Of a DNA stretch of 64,000 nucleotides, positions 26,861 to 35,156 are shown piece by piece. The translations under genes and the position numbers were made by a program. The number at the start of each line of letters is the position of its first letter. Position 1 is the first letter of the stretch. Source of the stretch: Stenotrophomonas maltophilia (lineage in GTDB: Bacteria > Pseudomonadota > Gammaproteobacteria > Xanthomonadales > Xanthomonadaceae); assembly GCF_004684085.1 (NCBI RefSeq), contig NZ_SRHZ01000038.1:1-64000 (forward strand), read 5' to 3'. The notes below the pieces were generated by a model, which made no database searches, was not told the origin of the DNA, and saw nothing but the letters and a program-made list of their open reading frames with translations.

Positions 26861-28081
26861 ATGAGCGGAGAATCGGCAGTAGCGCCGGGCCATGCCCGGC
26901 GGAATTCCCAAACGACGGGCGTATTGCCGGAGATCGCGGCGCGCGCCGAGGCCGCCATCGCGATCCGCCATGACCTGCACCGGCACCCGGAGCTGGCCTT
27001 CGAGGAGCATCGCACCAGTGCCCGTGTGGCCGAGTTGTTGCAGCAGTGGGGCTACGAGGTCACCACCGGCCTCGGTGGCACCGGCGTGGTCGGCACGCTG
27101 CAGCGCGGGCAGGGCAGCCGTCGTCTCGGTCTGCGCGCCGACATCGATGCACTGCCGATCCATGAGGACTCGGGCCTGGCCTACGCCAGCCAGAACGAAG
27201 GGCTGATGCATGCCTGTGGCCACGATGGGCATACCGCCATCCTGCTGTCCGCCGCGCATTACCTGGCCCATCACGGCAATATCGACGGCACCCTGCAGAT
27301 GGTGTTCCAGCCGGCCGAGGAGACGGGTTCAGGGGCATCGAAGATGATTGCCGACGGCCTGTTCGAGCGCTTCCCGGTGGATGCCATCTATGGGCTGCAC
27401 AACTGGCCGGGCGTGCCGGTGGGTCACTTCGGCTTTGTCGATGGCCCGGCGATGGCCTCGGTGGACTGGGCGCGGCTGAAGGTGATCGGCAAAGGCGGGC
27501 ATGGTGCCGAGCCGCAGGGCAGCGTCGACCCGATCCTGGCCGCTGCGCACATCGTTACCGCGTTGCAGAGCGTGGTATCGCGCAATGTCGATCCGCGGCA
27601 GATGGGTGTGGTGACCGTCGGTTCGATCCACGGTGGCCAGGCGGCCAATGTGATTCCGGACGTGGTCGAGCTGAAGCTGACCGTGCGCGCCTACCTGCCC
27701 GAGGTACGCGACACCCTGCGGCGCCGGGTCACCGAGATTGCCGAGCAGACCGCTGCCGCGTTCGGTGCGCGCGCCGAGATCGAGTTCCCTCGCGGCTTCC
27801 CCAGCGTGATCAACCACCCGCAGCAGACTGCCTACATCCGCGAGGTGGCGCTGCAGGGCTTCGGCAGCGAACACGTAGTGCCCGAATTCGCGCCGCGCAC
27901 CGCCAGTGAGGATTTCGCCTTCCTGCTGCAGGCGCGGCCGGGCAGCTTCGTGTTCGTCGGCAACGGTGACAGTGCGCCGCTGCACAGCCCGCGCTACGTG
28001 TTCAACGACGCGGCCATCGCACCGGCCGCCAGCCTGTGGGCGCGGCTGGCCGAAGACTATCTGGTGAAGGACGCGACATGA
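26861..28081 (+). CDS. M20-family amidohydrolase / N-deacetylase
   Basis: A 406-aa zinc peptidase-like hydrolase. DLHRHPELAFEEHRTS, LRADIDALPI, ACGHDGHTAILL, FQPAEETGSGA and HNWPGVPVG supply the metal ligands and catalytic Glu. The HxxDE dimerisation domain sits mid-protein. It matches SndA-like N-acetyl-amino-acid deacetylases. The first 12 codons overlap a SMAG palindrome (26879-26901), so the native N-terminus is uncertain. It overlaps the GNAT gene in ATGA. In the proposed pathway it removes the acetyl group after oxidation. Confidence 0.9.
   Translation: MSGESAVAPGHARRNSQTTGVLPEIAARAEAAIAIRHDLHRHPELAFEEHRTSARVAELLQQWGYEVTTGLGGTGVVGTLQRGQGSRRLGLRADIDALPIHEDSGLAYASQNEGLMHACGHDGHTAILLSAAHYLAHHGNIDGTLQMVFQPAEETGSGASKMIADGLFERFPVDAIYGLHNWPGVPVGHFGFVDGPAMASVDWARLKVIGKGGHGAEPQGSVDPILAAAHIVTALQSVVSRNVDPRQMGVVTVGSIHGGQAANVIPDVVELKLTVRAYLPEVRDTLRRRVTEIAEQTAAAFGARAEIEFPRGFPSVINHPQQTAYIREVALQGFGSEHVVPEFAPRTASEDFAFLLQARPGSFVFVGNGDSAPLHSPRYVFNDAAIAPAASLWARLAEDYLVKDAT
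26879..26901 (+). repeat. SMAG element inside the 5' end of the M20 gene
   Basis: GTAG followed by CGCCGGGC-CAT-GCCCGGCG with perfect eight-base arms. It is translated in frame as part of residues 7-14 of the M20 protein if the ATG at 26861 is used. Confidence 0.75.
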
Positions 28082-28629
28082 GCAGCAACGAACGCTTCCT
28101 CTATACCACGGTGGATGATCCGCTGGCACGGCCTCTGTTTGACGGCCTGGAGCAGGAGTACGACAGCCGCTACGCCGACGTGCGCCGGCGCATCGGCGGC
28201 AGCGCCCGCGAGGAGCTGCAGCGCTACCCGGCGCAGGCCTTTGCTGCGCCGGTAGGGGCGTTCGTACTGCTGCTGCGCGACGGCGTGGCGATCTCCGGTG
28301 GCGCCTTCATGCCGCACCGCGATCCGGACACTGCCGAATTCAAGCGCATCTGGACGCTGCCCGGGCTGCGCCGGCAGGGCATCGCACGGCGTGTGCTGCA
28401 GGAGCTGGAAGACCAGGCGATGCGGCAAGGGTACCGACGGGTGTTCCTGACCACCGGCTTCCGTCAACCCGAAGCCGTTGGCCTGTACCTCAGCCATGGC
28501 TACACCGCACTGTTCGATCTGGAGGCCGACCCGGAAACGGTTGCGCATCTGCCGTTCGAAAAATACCTGCAGGCAGCGACGCCTGTCGTTGCGCCTGCGC
28601 ATGCCGCGCTGTACGGGGCCCACGCATGA
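28078..28629 (+). CDS. GNAT-family N-acetyltransferase
   Basis: A 183-aa acetyltransferase with a long N-terminal extension and the acetyl-CoA site LPGLRRQGIARRVLQELEDQAMRQGYRRVFL, ending in GLYLSHGYTALF. It overlaps the M20 gene (ATGA) and the ABC gene (ATGA). Pairing with a deacetylase recalls SnaA/SndA of B. subtilis, where the amino group is acetylated before oxidation and freed afterwards. Confidence 0.88.
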   Translation: MSSNERFLYTTVDDPLARPLFDGLEQEYDSRYADVRRRIGGSAREELQRYPAQAFAAPVGAFVLLLRDGVAISGGAFMPHRDPDTAEFKRIWTLPGLRRQGIARRVLQELEDQAMRQGYRRVFLTTGFRQPEAVGLYLSHGYTALFDLEADPETVAHLPFEKYLQAATPVVAPAHAALYGAHA

Positions 28630-30371
28630 GCACACCGTCGACCGCGCTGGAGGGTATCGCCGCTCGTCCGGCGCCAGCACCTGCGCTGAAAATAGTGCCG
28701 GCCCGGCATCCGCTGCAAGTGTTCGGCACGGTGCTGGCACTGGCGCTGATCCTGATCGGGCTGCAGTCCGTGCTGGGCAATCCGCGCTGGGGCTGGGGCA
28801 CTTTCGCCGAATGGTTCTTCGCACGCCCGGTGCTGGAAGGCCTGGGTCGCACGCTGCTGCTGACCGCGCTTGGCACCGGCCTCGGCTTCGCGCTGGGCAC
28901 CTTGCTTGCGTTGGCCCGCGTTTCCGGCTCACCGCTGCTGTCGGCGGTGTCGTGGGGCTATGTCTGGTTGTTCCGTTCGATCCCGCTGCTGGTGCTGTTG
29001 CTGCTGCTGAACAACCTGGGCTACCTGTACAGCACCATCGAACTGGGCGTGCCGTTCACCGGCATCAGCCTGCTCTCGTACCCGACCACGCAGCTGATCG
29101 GTGTGTTCACCGCCGCGGTGCTGGGCCTGACCCTGAACCAGGCGGCGTTCTCGGCCGAGGTGATCCGCGGCGGCATCCTCTCGGTCGACCACGGCCAGTA
29201 CGAAGCGGCGGCCGCACTTGGCCTGCCGCGCGGTCGCCAGGTGCGCCGCATCATCCTGCCGCAGGCGATGCGTTCGATCCTGCCGGCCGCGTTCAACGAT
29301 GTGATCGGCCTGGCCAAGAGTACCTCGGTGGTCTACGTGCTGGCGCTGCCTGAGCTGTTCTACACCGTGCAGGTGATCTACCGGCGCAACCTGGAAGTGG
29401 TGCCGTTGCTGATGGTGGCCACGGTCTGGTACCTGGTGATCCTGACCGTGCTGTCGTTGCTGCAGCGGCGCGTGGAGCAGCGCTTCGCGCGCGGCCAGCT
29501 GCAGCGTGAGCGTTCGGTGTCGCGGGTGTCGTCACCGGTGCGGACATCCAGTGATGCTGCGCCGCGCGTGGCCAGCCGCCCGCGCATCGCCACGCAGGTG
29601 GAAGCGGGTGAGGGCGCTGCGGTGTCGCTGCACGGCGTAGGCAAGACGTTCGGCGATCAACCGGTGCTGGAAGACGTGAACCTGGAGTTGCGCGCAGGCA
29701 GCGTGACCGTGCTGATCGGCCCGTCTGGCGCCGGCAAATCCACGCTGCTGCGGCTGATCAACCACCTTGAACGCGCCGACAGCGGTTACGTGACCGTGGG
29801 TGGCCAGCTGATCGGCTATCGCCGGGATGGCGACACCCTGTACGAGCTGCCCGAGCGCGAGATCCGCCGCCGCCGTGCGGAGGTTGGAATGGTGTTCCAG
29901 GGCTTCAACCTGTTCCCGCATCTGACCGCGCTGGAGAACATCATCGAGGCACCGATCGCGGTGCGTGGGGTGCCGCGCGCGCAGGCCGAGCAGCAGGCGC
30001 GCACGCTGCTGGAGCGGGTGGGGTTGGCCGACAAGGCCGATGCCTTCCCGCGCCAGCTGTCCGGTGGCCAGCAGCAGCGCGTGGCGATTGCCCGCGCGCT
30101 GGCGCTGCAGCCGAAGGTGCTGCTGTTCGATGAACCCACGTCAGCGCTGGACCCGGAACTGGTGGCCGAGGTGCTCAGCGTGATCGAGGAGCTGGCCCGC
30201 TCCGGCACCACCCTGGTGATCGTCACCCATGAGCTGAGCTTCGCCCGCCGCGTGGCCGACCACGTGGTGATGATGGACCAGGGCCGGGTGATCGAGCAGG
30301 GCACGCCCGAGGCCCTGTTCCAGCGCCCGCGCCAGCAACGCACGGCCGATTTCCTGGCCAAGACCCTGTAA
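28626..30371 (+). CDS. Fused ABC permease-ATPase, polar amino-acid type
   Basis: A 581-aa fusion. The N-terminal half (about 30-285) is a HisM/TcyL-type permease with five or six membrane helices and the EAA loop EAAAALGLPRGRQVRRIILPQA. After a linker (285-335), the ATPase has Walker A GPSGAGKST (365-373), signature LSGGQQQR (478-485), Walker B LLLFDEPTSALDPE (499-512) and the His switch VIVTHE. These domains are usually separate proteins. It pairs with the solute-binding protein 17 bases downstream. Confidence 0.93.
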   Translation: MSTPSTALEGIAARPAPAPALKIVPARHPLQVFGTVLALALILIGLQSVLGNPRWGWGTFAEWFFARPVLEGLGRTLLLTALGTGLGFALGTLLALARVSGSPLLSAVSWGYVWLFRSIPLLVLLLLLNNLGYLYSTIELGVPFTGISLLSYPTTQLIGVFTAAVLGLTLNQAAFSAEVIRGGILSVDHGQYEAAAALGLPRGRQVRRIILPQAMRSILPAAFNDVIGLAKSTSVVYVLALPELFYTVQVIYRRNLEVVPLLMVATVWYLVILTVLSLLQRRVEQRFARGQLQRERSVSRVSSPVRTSSDAAPRVASRPRIATQVEAGEGAAVSLHGVGKTFGDQPVLEDVNLELRAGSVTVLIGPSGAGKSTLLRLINHLERADSGYVTVGGQLIGYRRDGDTLYELPEREIRRRRAEVGMVFQGFNLFPHLTALENIIEAPIAVRGVPRAQAEQQARTLLERVGLADKADAFPRQLSGGQQQRVAIARALALQPKVLLFDEPTSALDPELVAEVLSVIEELARSGTTLVIVTHELSFARRVADHVVMMDQGRVIEQGTPEALFQRPRQQRTADFLAKTL

Positions 30372-30388
30372 CCCGTTCGAGAGACCCC

Positions 30389-31366
30389 ATGAGCCCTGCA
30401 TCAAAGCGACGTCCCGCACGCAGCACCCTATTGATCGTGGGCGTGCTGGTCATCGGCATTGCCGGCATCGTCTACTCGCGGGTGCGGCAGGGCCCGGACA
30501 ACACAGCGGTGGCAGCGACGTCGCTGGCAACGAGCAATGCATCGGTGCTGAAGGGCACGCTCGATCCCAAGGCGCAGGCGTTGATCCCGGCCGACTACCG
30601 CTTCGTCACCCCCGGTGCCTTCACCATCGCCACCCACCCCGGGCAGCTGCCATTGGCTGACTACGGCGCCGACAGCAAGGACGTGGTGGGCGTGGAGCCG
30701 GATATCGCACGATTGATCGCCGATGGGCTGGGCTTGAAGCTGGTGATCGTGCCGGTGGCATGGGCCGACTGGCCGCTGGGGCTGGAATCGGGCAAGTACG
30801 ATGCGGTGCTGTCCAATGTGACTGTCACTGAAGAGCGCAAAAAGAAGTTTGATTTCTCGAGCTATCGTTACGACCTGCTGGGCATCTATACCCGCACCGA
30901 CGGGCCGATCCAGAAGATCGAAAAGCCGGCCGATGTCGCCGGGTTGAAGGTAGTGGTGGGCGCCAGTACCAACCAGGACCAGATCCTGCGGCAGTGGGAC
31001 CAGCAGAACATTGCTGTCGGCTTGAAGCCGGTGGAGTACCAGTACTTCGATGACGCCGTAGTTGGACGGCTGGCGGTGATCACTGGCCGCGCGGATGTGT
31101 CGTTCGAACCGAATGCCACCGGCGCCTATTCGGCGCGCGACGGCAAGGTGCGGCGAGTGGGTCTGTTCCCGGGTGGATGGCCGAATGCTGCGGCGATCTC
31201 GGTGACCACGCGCAAGGGCAGTGGCCTGGCCGATGCGGTGACCCAGGCGCTCAACACCCAGATCAGCAGCGGCACCTATGCGCAGGCGCTGAAGCGGTGG
31301 AATGTGGCCGAGGAAGCGGTGCCGCAGTCGCAGACCAATCCGCCGGGGTTGCCGACGCTGCAATGA
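30389..31366 (+). CDS. ABC solute-binding protein, family 3
   Basis: A 325-aa protein with an N-terminal hydrophobic segment (about 12-32) that lacks a lipobox and may act as an uncleaved anchor or signal. The binding domain has GVEPDIARLIADGLGLKLVIVPVAWADWPLGLESGKYDAVLSNVTVTEERKKKFDFS, typical of cystine and polar amino-acid receptors. It delivers substrate to the fused permease-ATPase and is the last gene of the cluster; SMAG palindromes follow. Confidence 0.9.
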   Translation: MSPASKRRPARSTLLIVGVLVIGIAGIVYSRVRQGPDNTAVAATSLATSNASVLKGTLDPKAQALIPADYRFVTPGAFTIATHPGQLPLADYGADSKDVVGVEPDIARLIADGLGLKLVIVPVAWADWPLGLESGKYDAVLSNVTVTEERKKKFDFSSYRYDLLGIYTRTDGPIQKIEKPADVAGLKVVVGASTNQDQILRQWDQQNIAVGLKPVEYQYFDDAVVGRLAVITGRADVSFEPNATGAYSARDGKVRRVGLFPGGWPNAAAISVTTRKGSGLADAVTQALNTQISSGTYAQALKRWNVAEEAVPQSQTNPPGLPTLQ

Positions 31367-31389
31367 CACCGGGCGTGGCCCGGCGCTAC
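31367..31389 (-). repeat. SMAG-type REP palindrome
   Basis: CACCGGGCG and its near-complement TGGCCCGGCG end in CTAC (GTAG on the minus strand), directly after the solute-binding gene's stop. Confidence 0.65.
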
Positions 31390-31407
31390 CCATGCATTGC
31401 CGCGAGA

Positions 31408-31430
31408 GTAGATCCACGCCATGCGTGGAT
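31408..31430 (+). repeat. SMAG element (ATCCACGC type)
   Basis: GTAG followed by ATCCACGC-CAT-GCGTGGAT with perfect eight-base arms. Confidence 0.8.
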
Positions 31431-31436
31431 GCTCCT

Positions 31437-31466
31437 GTAGAGCCGAGCCATGCTCGGCTGCTCTAC
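31437..31466. repeat. SMAG element (AGCCGAGC type), carries the stop of the glycosidase gene
   Basis: GTAG at one end and CTAC at the other enclose AGCCGAGC-CAT-GCTCGGCT. The CTAC at 31463-31466, read on the minus strand as GTAG, contains the TAG stop codon of the glycosidase gene. Confidence 0.8.
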
Positions 31467-34400
31467 CAACGCGCCTCCAGCGTTCTGAACGGCTTCTCCA
31501 GCCGCACTCCCTCGGCATCGAAGTCGGAAACGCTACGTCCATCCACACGCACCGTCTTCGGCATCGTGCGCTCCGGCCACCAGACCTTCACCGCCGTTCC
31601 GCTGCGCAAGCCTTCGCCCAACGTGACGGTCAGCAAGCCGTCGCGCTGCCGTGCCTGCATCTGCAACGTGCCATACGCCGTCGGCAGGCGCTCCACCGCC
31701 AACCCATTCCCCGCGACCCACGACGGCGGCGTACCCGGCAGCAGCGACAGCGCATCATCGTCCTCGCGCATCAGCATGCCGAACAGGGTGCGGCCGTACT
31801 CGGCGCCGATCCAGGTGTGCGGCATGTCACCGAGATAACGCGGGAAGCGCAGCCGCGAATGCACGACCTCGGCCAGCACCTGCCACTCCAGCGGGCGGCG
31901 ATCATGCAGCAGGCCCTGCAGCAGCTCATCGGCGGCTTCGGGCTGGCCCAGATGCACATAACTCAGCACGTTGCGGATTTCATACGGCGTGTAGGCATAC
32001 AGCGCACCGGGTTGGTTGCGCTTGCGCACGTCCTCCAGATAACGCGCAAACGTGGTGCGTAGTGCTTCGGCAGGCAATACGCTCTGTGCGCCGGTCGGGT
32101 CCAGTGCGATCGATACCCCGGTCGGGTCGCCATCGCCCAGGTCAGCCGAGGATGGAATGAAATCGATGCCCTTCCAGGCCATCGTTGCGCGGATCGAGGC
32201 GTGCAGTGCGTTATACAGCAGCGTGTATTGTTCGCGTGCCCAGGCGGCGGTCTCGTGGTCACCCAGTGCCTCGGCCAACCATGCGCCGTCGTGCCACCCC
32301 TTCAGGCCCCAGTAGTCGTCCCAGTAGCTGTGGGTGGGAGACGGATAGCCCTCATGGCTGATCGACGGCGCAAGAATTCCGGCGAAGCGCTCCGGCGCCG
32401 GCTGGTCGGCCTTGTAGCCGGGCACCAGCGTGCGTTCGCGCAGTTCCTGCAGGAAATGCAGCGCGGCCTTCACCTTGGGCAGGTAGGCACGCACCGATTC
32501 CGGTCCACCATCGAGGCGCGCGACATCGGCCACCAACGCGACGTACTGTCCTTGGCTGTCGTACTCGATGTCCGATCCAAAGCCGGTGTTGACGCTGCCA
32601 TCGTCGTTGAGGATGGGCGAGACCAGACCGTTGGCATGCACGCCGTGTTCGCTGTACCAGGCCAGGTAGTCGCGCGCGACGCGGGCTTCGCCCATGCGCA
32701 GCAGCACCGCCGAGGTGGCCATGCCGTCGCGGATGAAGGAGCGGTTGTAGTTTCTCGGCCCCGGCTGCATGGCCGGACCGGTCTGGTTGATCAGCATGTA
32801 AGCGGCCTGCGCGCGCAGCATGTCCACCAGTGAGGGATCGGGCAGGCGCAGGCCAACCTGGCCCAGGCGTGCCTGCCAATCTGCGGAGGCCTGCGTTGCC
32901 AGCGCATCGAACCCTGCATTGGCATCGCGAGGCAGCGTGGCCAGGTCAAGCGCAGGCGCGTCGGGCAGTGCGCCCTTGGTATCGGCGGCGGCAGTACCCA
33001 GCGGGAACGCGACCACGATGGCTTCGCTGGCCCCTGGCGCCAGCGAGATGCGGTAGTTGAGCGCGGCCGCAGCAAGGCCTTGGTCATCATGCGCCTGCTG
33101 CGTGGAAGGCAACCGCCCGGCAGCGATCGCAGCGGTGATTTCCGTCGCACCGTCCTTGCCAAAGGGCGCCGCGCCGGACGCAGTCACCGGCGTGAGCGAC
33201 TGCAGCAGCGTGCGGCCGTTGATGCGCACGGCCTGGCCATCGACGGCCACATCGCGGATGGCTGACAGCCCACCGTTCTGCCACGGCGGATTCATCTGCA
33301 TCGGGCGCACGACCAGGCTGAGCGTGCCGTCGATCCGGGTCTTGCCGGTGTTGTGCAGGCGATGACGCAGGAACGTTACCGGCTGGCCGTTGCGCTCGAT
33401 GGCGAATACCTCGCTGCGCAACTCCAGCCCGGGTTGCGGCGACCACGTAGCGGATGGCATCGGCTTCCAGCCATCCCGCAACGCGTGCTGTATCGGCTGT
33501 CCTGCCGCGCCAGCCGCGCGCCCGTCAGCGCTACGCCAGAGTGGCTGCACCAGCGGCGCGCCCTTGAAGGCTTCCAGGTTGCCGTACTCGTCGAAGATCG
33601 ATTTCTGTCGCCCCGCGTGCACGCCGACGGCGGTCCAATAGGTCTGCTGCATCTGCAGCGACGCCGGGAACAACGCGCGCTGCGCGCCGCTGGCGGCGAT
33701 CTGATAGCGCTTCATCGGCGTCATTACCGCCTTCGGGCCGAGCAGTCGCAGGCGCGCTACCTGTGGTGCGGCGCCGTCCACGCTCAGCCGGAATGCACGC
33801 AGCGGTTGCGCCGTGTCAGCAGCCAACCAACTCTGCCCGCGGCTGGCCGCCTGCGCATCGCGTGCGAGGTCCTGCCAACGGCCCTGTGCATCCTGCGCCT
33901 GCAGTCGGGCGGCGCCGCGCGCACCATCGGCCCAGTCGACCACCAGGCCAGCCGTTGATTGGGCCTGCGGCAGCGTGATCTCGAACGTATGGGATCTACC
34001 TTTTCCGGCCGGAACTGCAACGGTGCCGCCGCCTTGCCAGAGCGCTGCCGCCTGCGTTGCATCCACACCGCCGATGCGTGCGCTGAGCGTGCTGTCCAGT
34101 GGCTCCATCTCGAAGATCGACACGCCCCAGTCAGAGGTGCGCTGGGGGCTGGCCAGCCGCAGGTAGCGGGCCTGCCGTGGCGCGAAGTACAGCGTTTCCA
34201 CATCGCCCAGCGAATCGGCCATCGTGTATGCGGTCTGCCACTGGGTGCCGTCCAATGAGGTCTGCAGTGAATAGCCTTCCGGGTTGGAGACATCCCAGGT
34301 GAGTCGTGCGCCGGCCAGCAGGGTTGGCGTGCCCAGATCGATCTGGAACCAGTGGCCGGGGCTGAAGGCGCCGCCGGTGACAGTCTTCGGGTCGCCGTCG

Positions 34401-34582
34401 ATCAGGTGGCCGATCGCCATCGCCGGCACCTGCTGCGAGGAACTGCTGGCCTGCCATTGGCTGCGCGGGGGGAGGGTCTGTGCCTGTGCACTGGAGGCCA
34501 AGGCGGCCAACAGCAGGGCAGCGGCAGGGTGCAGCGGGAAGAGTGCGGTGGAGACCTTGGAGCGTTCGGCGCGCAACGTCAT
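31463..34582 (-). CDS. Secreted (alpha/alpha)6-barrel glycosidase with F5/8C domain
   Basis: A 1039-aa protein with a signal peptide ending near SSAQAQ. A discoidin/F5/8 type C carbohydrate-binding domain follows (about 40-165: IDGDPKTVTGGAFSPGHWFQIDLG), then a beta-rich middle part (170-560) and a C-terminal six-hairpin glycosidase barrel (about 590-960) with NYNRSFIRDGMATSAVLLRMG, SDIEYDSQGQYV and SYWDDYWGLKGWHDGAWLAEALG. The catalytic acids are probably among these Asp/Glu, but I cannot name the GH family. It is monocistronic with a LacI-type operator 56 bases upstream. Confidence 0.8.
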   Translation of the reverse strand: MTLRAERSKVSTALFPLHPAAALLLAALASSAQAQTLPPRSQWQASSSSQQVPAMAIGHLIDGDPKTVTGGAFSPGHWFQIDLGTPTLLAGARLTWDVSNPEGYSLQTSLDGTQWQTAYTMADSLGDVETLYFAPRQARYLRLASPQRTSDWGVSIFEMEPLDSTLSARIGGVDATQAAALWQGGGTVAVPAGKGRSHTFEITLPQAQSTAGLVVDWADGARGAARLQAQDAQGRWQDLARDAQAASRGQSWLAADTAQPLRAFRLSVDGAAPQVARLRLLGPKAVMTPMKRYQIAASGAQRALFPASLQMQQTYWTAVGVHAGRQKSIFDEYGNLEAFKGAPLVQPLWRSADGRAAGAAGQPIQHALRDGWKPMPSATWSPQPGLELRSEVFAIERNGQPVTFLRHRLHNTGKTRIDGTLSLVVRPMQMNPPWQNGGLSAIRDVAVDGQAVRINGRTLLQSLTPVTASGAAPFGKDGATEITAAIAAGRLPSTQQAHDDQGLAAAALNYRISLAPGASEAIVVAFPLGTAAADTKGALPDAPALDLATLPRDANAGFDALATQASADWQARLGQVGLRLPDPSLVDMLRAQAAYMLINQTGPAMQPGPRNYNRSFIRDGMATSAVLLRMGEARVARDYLAWYSEHGVHANGLVSPILNDDGSVNTGFGSDIEYDSQGQYVALVADVARLDGGPESVRAYLPKVKAALHFLQELRERTLVPGYKADQPAPERFAGILAPSISHEGYPSPTHSYWDDYWGLKGWHDGAWLAEALGDHETAAWAREQYTLLYNALHASIRATMAWKGIDFIPSSADLGDGDPTGVSIALDPTGAQSVLPAEALRTTFARYLEDVRKRNQPGALYAYTPYEIRNVLSYVHLGQPEAADELLQGLLHDRRPLEWQVLAEVVHSRLRFPRYLGDMPHTWIGAEYGRTLFGMLMREDDDALSLLPGTPPSWVAGNGLAVERLPTAYGTLQMQARQRDGLLTVTLGEGLRSGTAVKVWWPERTMPKTVRVDGRSVSDFDAEGVRLEKPFRTLEARW

Positions 34583-34637
34583 TACGGACAGCCTCGCAGG
34601 TTCGGTCGGAATCGGGCGAGCGCTACGCTAGCAAACG

Positions 34638-34651
34638 CTGTAATCGGTTAC
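34638..34651. promoter_or_regulatory. LacI-type operator upstream of the glycosidase
   Basis: TGTAA-TCGG-TTACA, an inverted repeat with the central CG typical of LacI/GalR-family sites. It lies 56 bases before the glycosidase ATG. No LacI-family gene is in the window. Confidence 0.55.
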
Positions 34652-34777
34652 ATGACGCACTGCAGCGCCGCAGGACGCCGGCGCTGCCATCACGGGAGCG
34701 CTGACGGATGTGGCTCTGGACGGCCGCCGGCTGGCCCCTATGCTGATTGGCAGCGACCACCGATCTGAAATGGATTG

Positions 34778-35077
34778 ATGATGGAATTCAGTTTCACGCT
34801 GATGTACCGAGTACCCGATACAGGAGAAGATCTCAGTGCATTTGAGCGAGGTCTTGCAGAGTCGGGATGTGACGATGCACTGCTAGGCAGTGGTTTGCCG
34901 GGTATCTTGGCGTTGCGATTCCAGCGAGAGGGAACGGTCGCAAACGATGTCGCCCGTGACACATGCGTGCAAGTCCAGAATGCGCTCCCGGAAGCCGAGT
35001 TGATAACCGTGCATTTCGATGTCAGCAATACTGCCAGTATCTCAACTTGCGGTGCCTCCAGAGCTGGGCTTGCTTGA
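34778..35077 (+). CDS. Small protein, N-terminal half of an HTH-associated family
   Basis: About 99 aa from ATG 34778 (a second ATG follows directly). The first 85 residues, MEFSFTLMYRVPDTGEDLSAF, CDDALLGSGLPGILALRF and AELITVHFD, resemble the N-terminal domain of a family whose longer members continue into a helix-turn-helix. Here the frame ends soon after, and the last 13 residues look unlike the family, so the gene may be truncated. A SMAG palindrome lies just downstream (35101-35125). Confidence 0.5.
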   Translation: MMEFSFTLMYRVPDTGEDLSAFERGLAESGCDDALLGSGLPGILALRFQREGTVANDVARDTCVQVQNALPEAELITVHFDVSNTASISTCGASRAGLA

Positions 35078-35100
35078 CTTCCACGAAACACTTTTGAGAA

Positions 35101-35125
35101 GCAGCCGAGCATGGCTCGGCTCTAC
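35101..35125 (-). repeat. SMAG element (AGCCGAGC type)
   Basis: AGCCGAGC-ATG-GCTCGGCT followed by CTAC, that is GTAG on the minus strand. Confidence 0.75.
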
Positions 35126-35156
35126 TTGGTTTCAGGCAGGTCAAGCGCACCGCACG

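Noticed and set aside
25138-27015. 625-codon minus-strand frame opposite the monooxygenase genes
   Set aside because: Antisense shadow; the plus-strand genes have clear family motifs.
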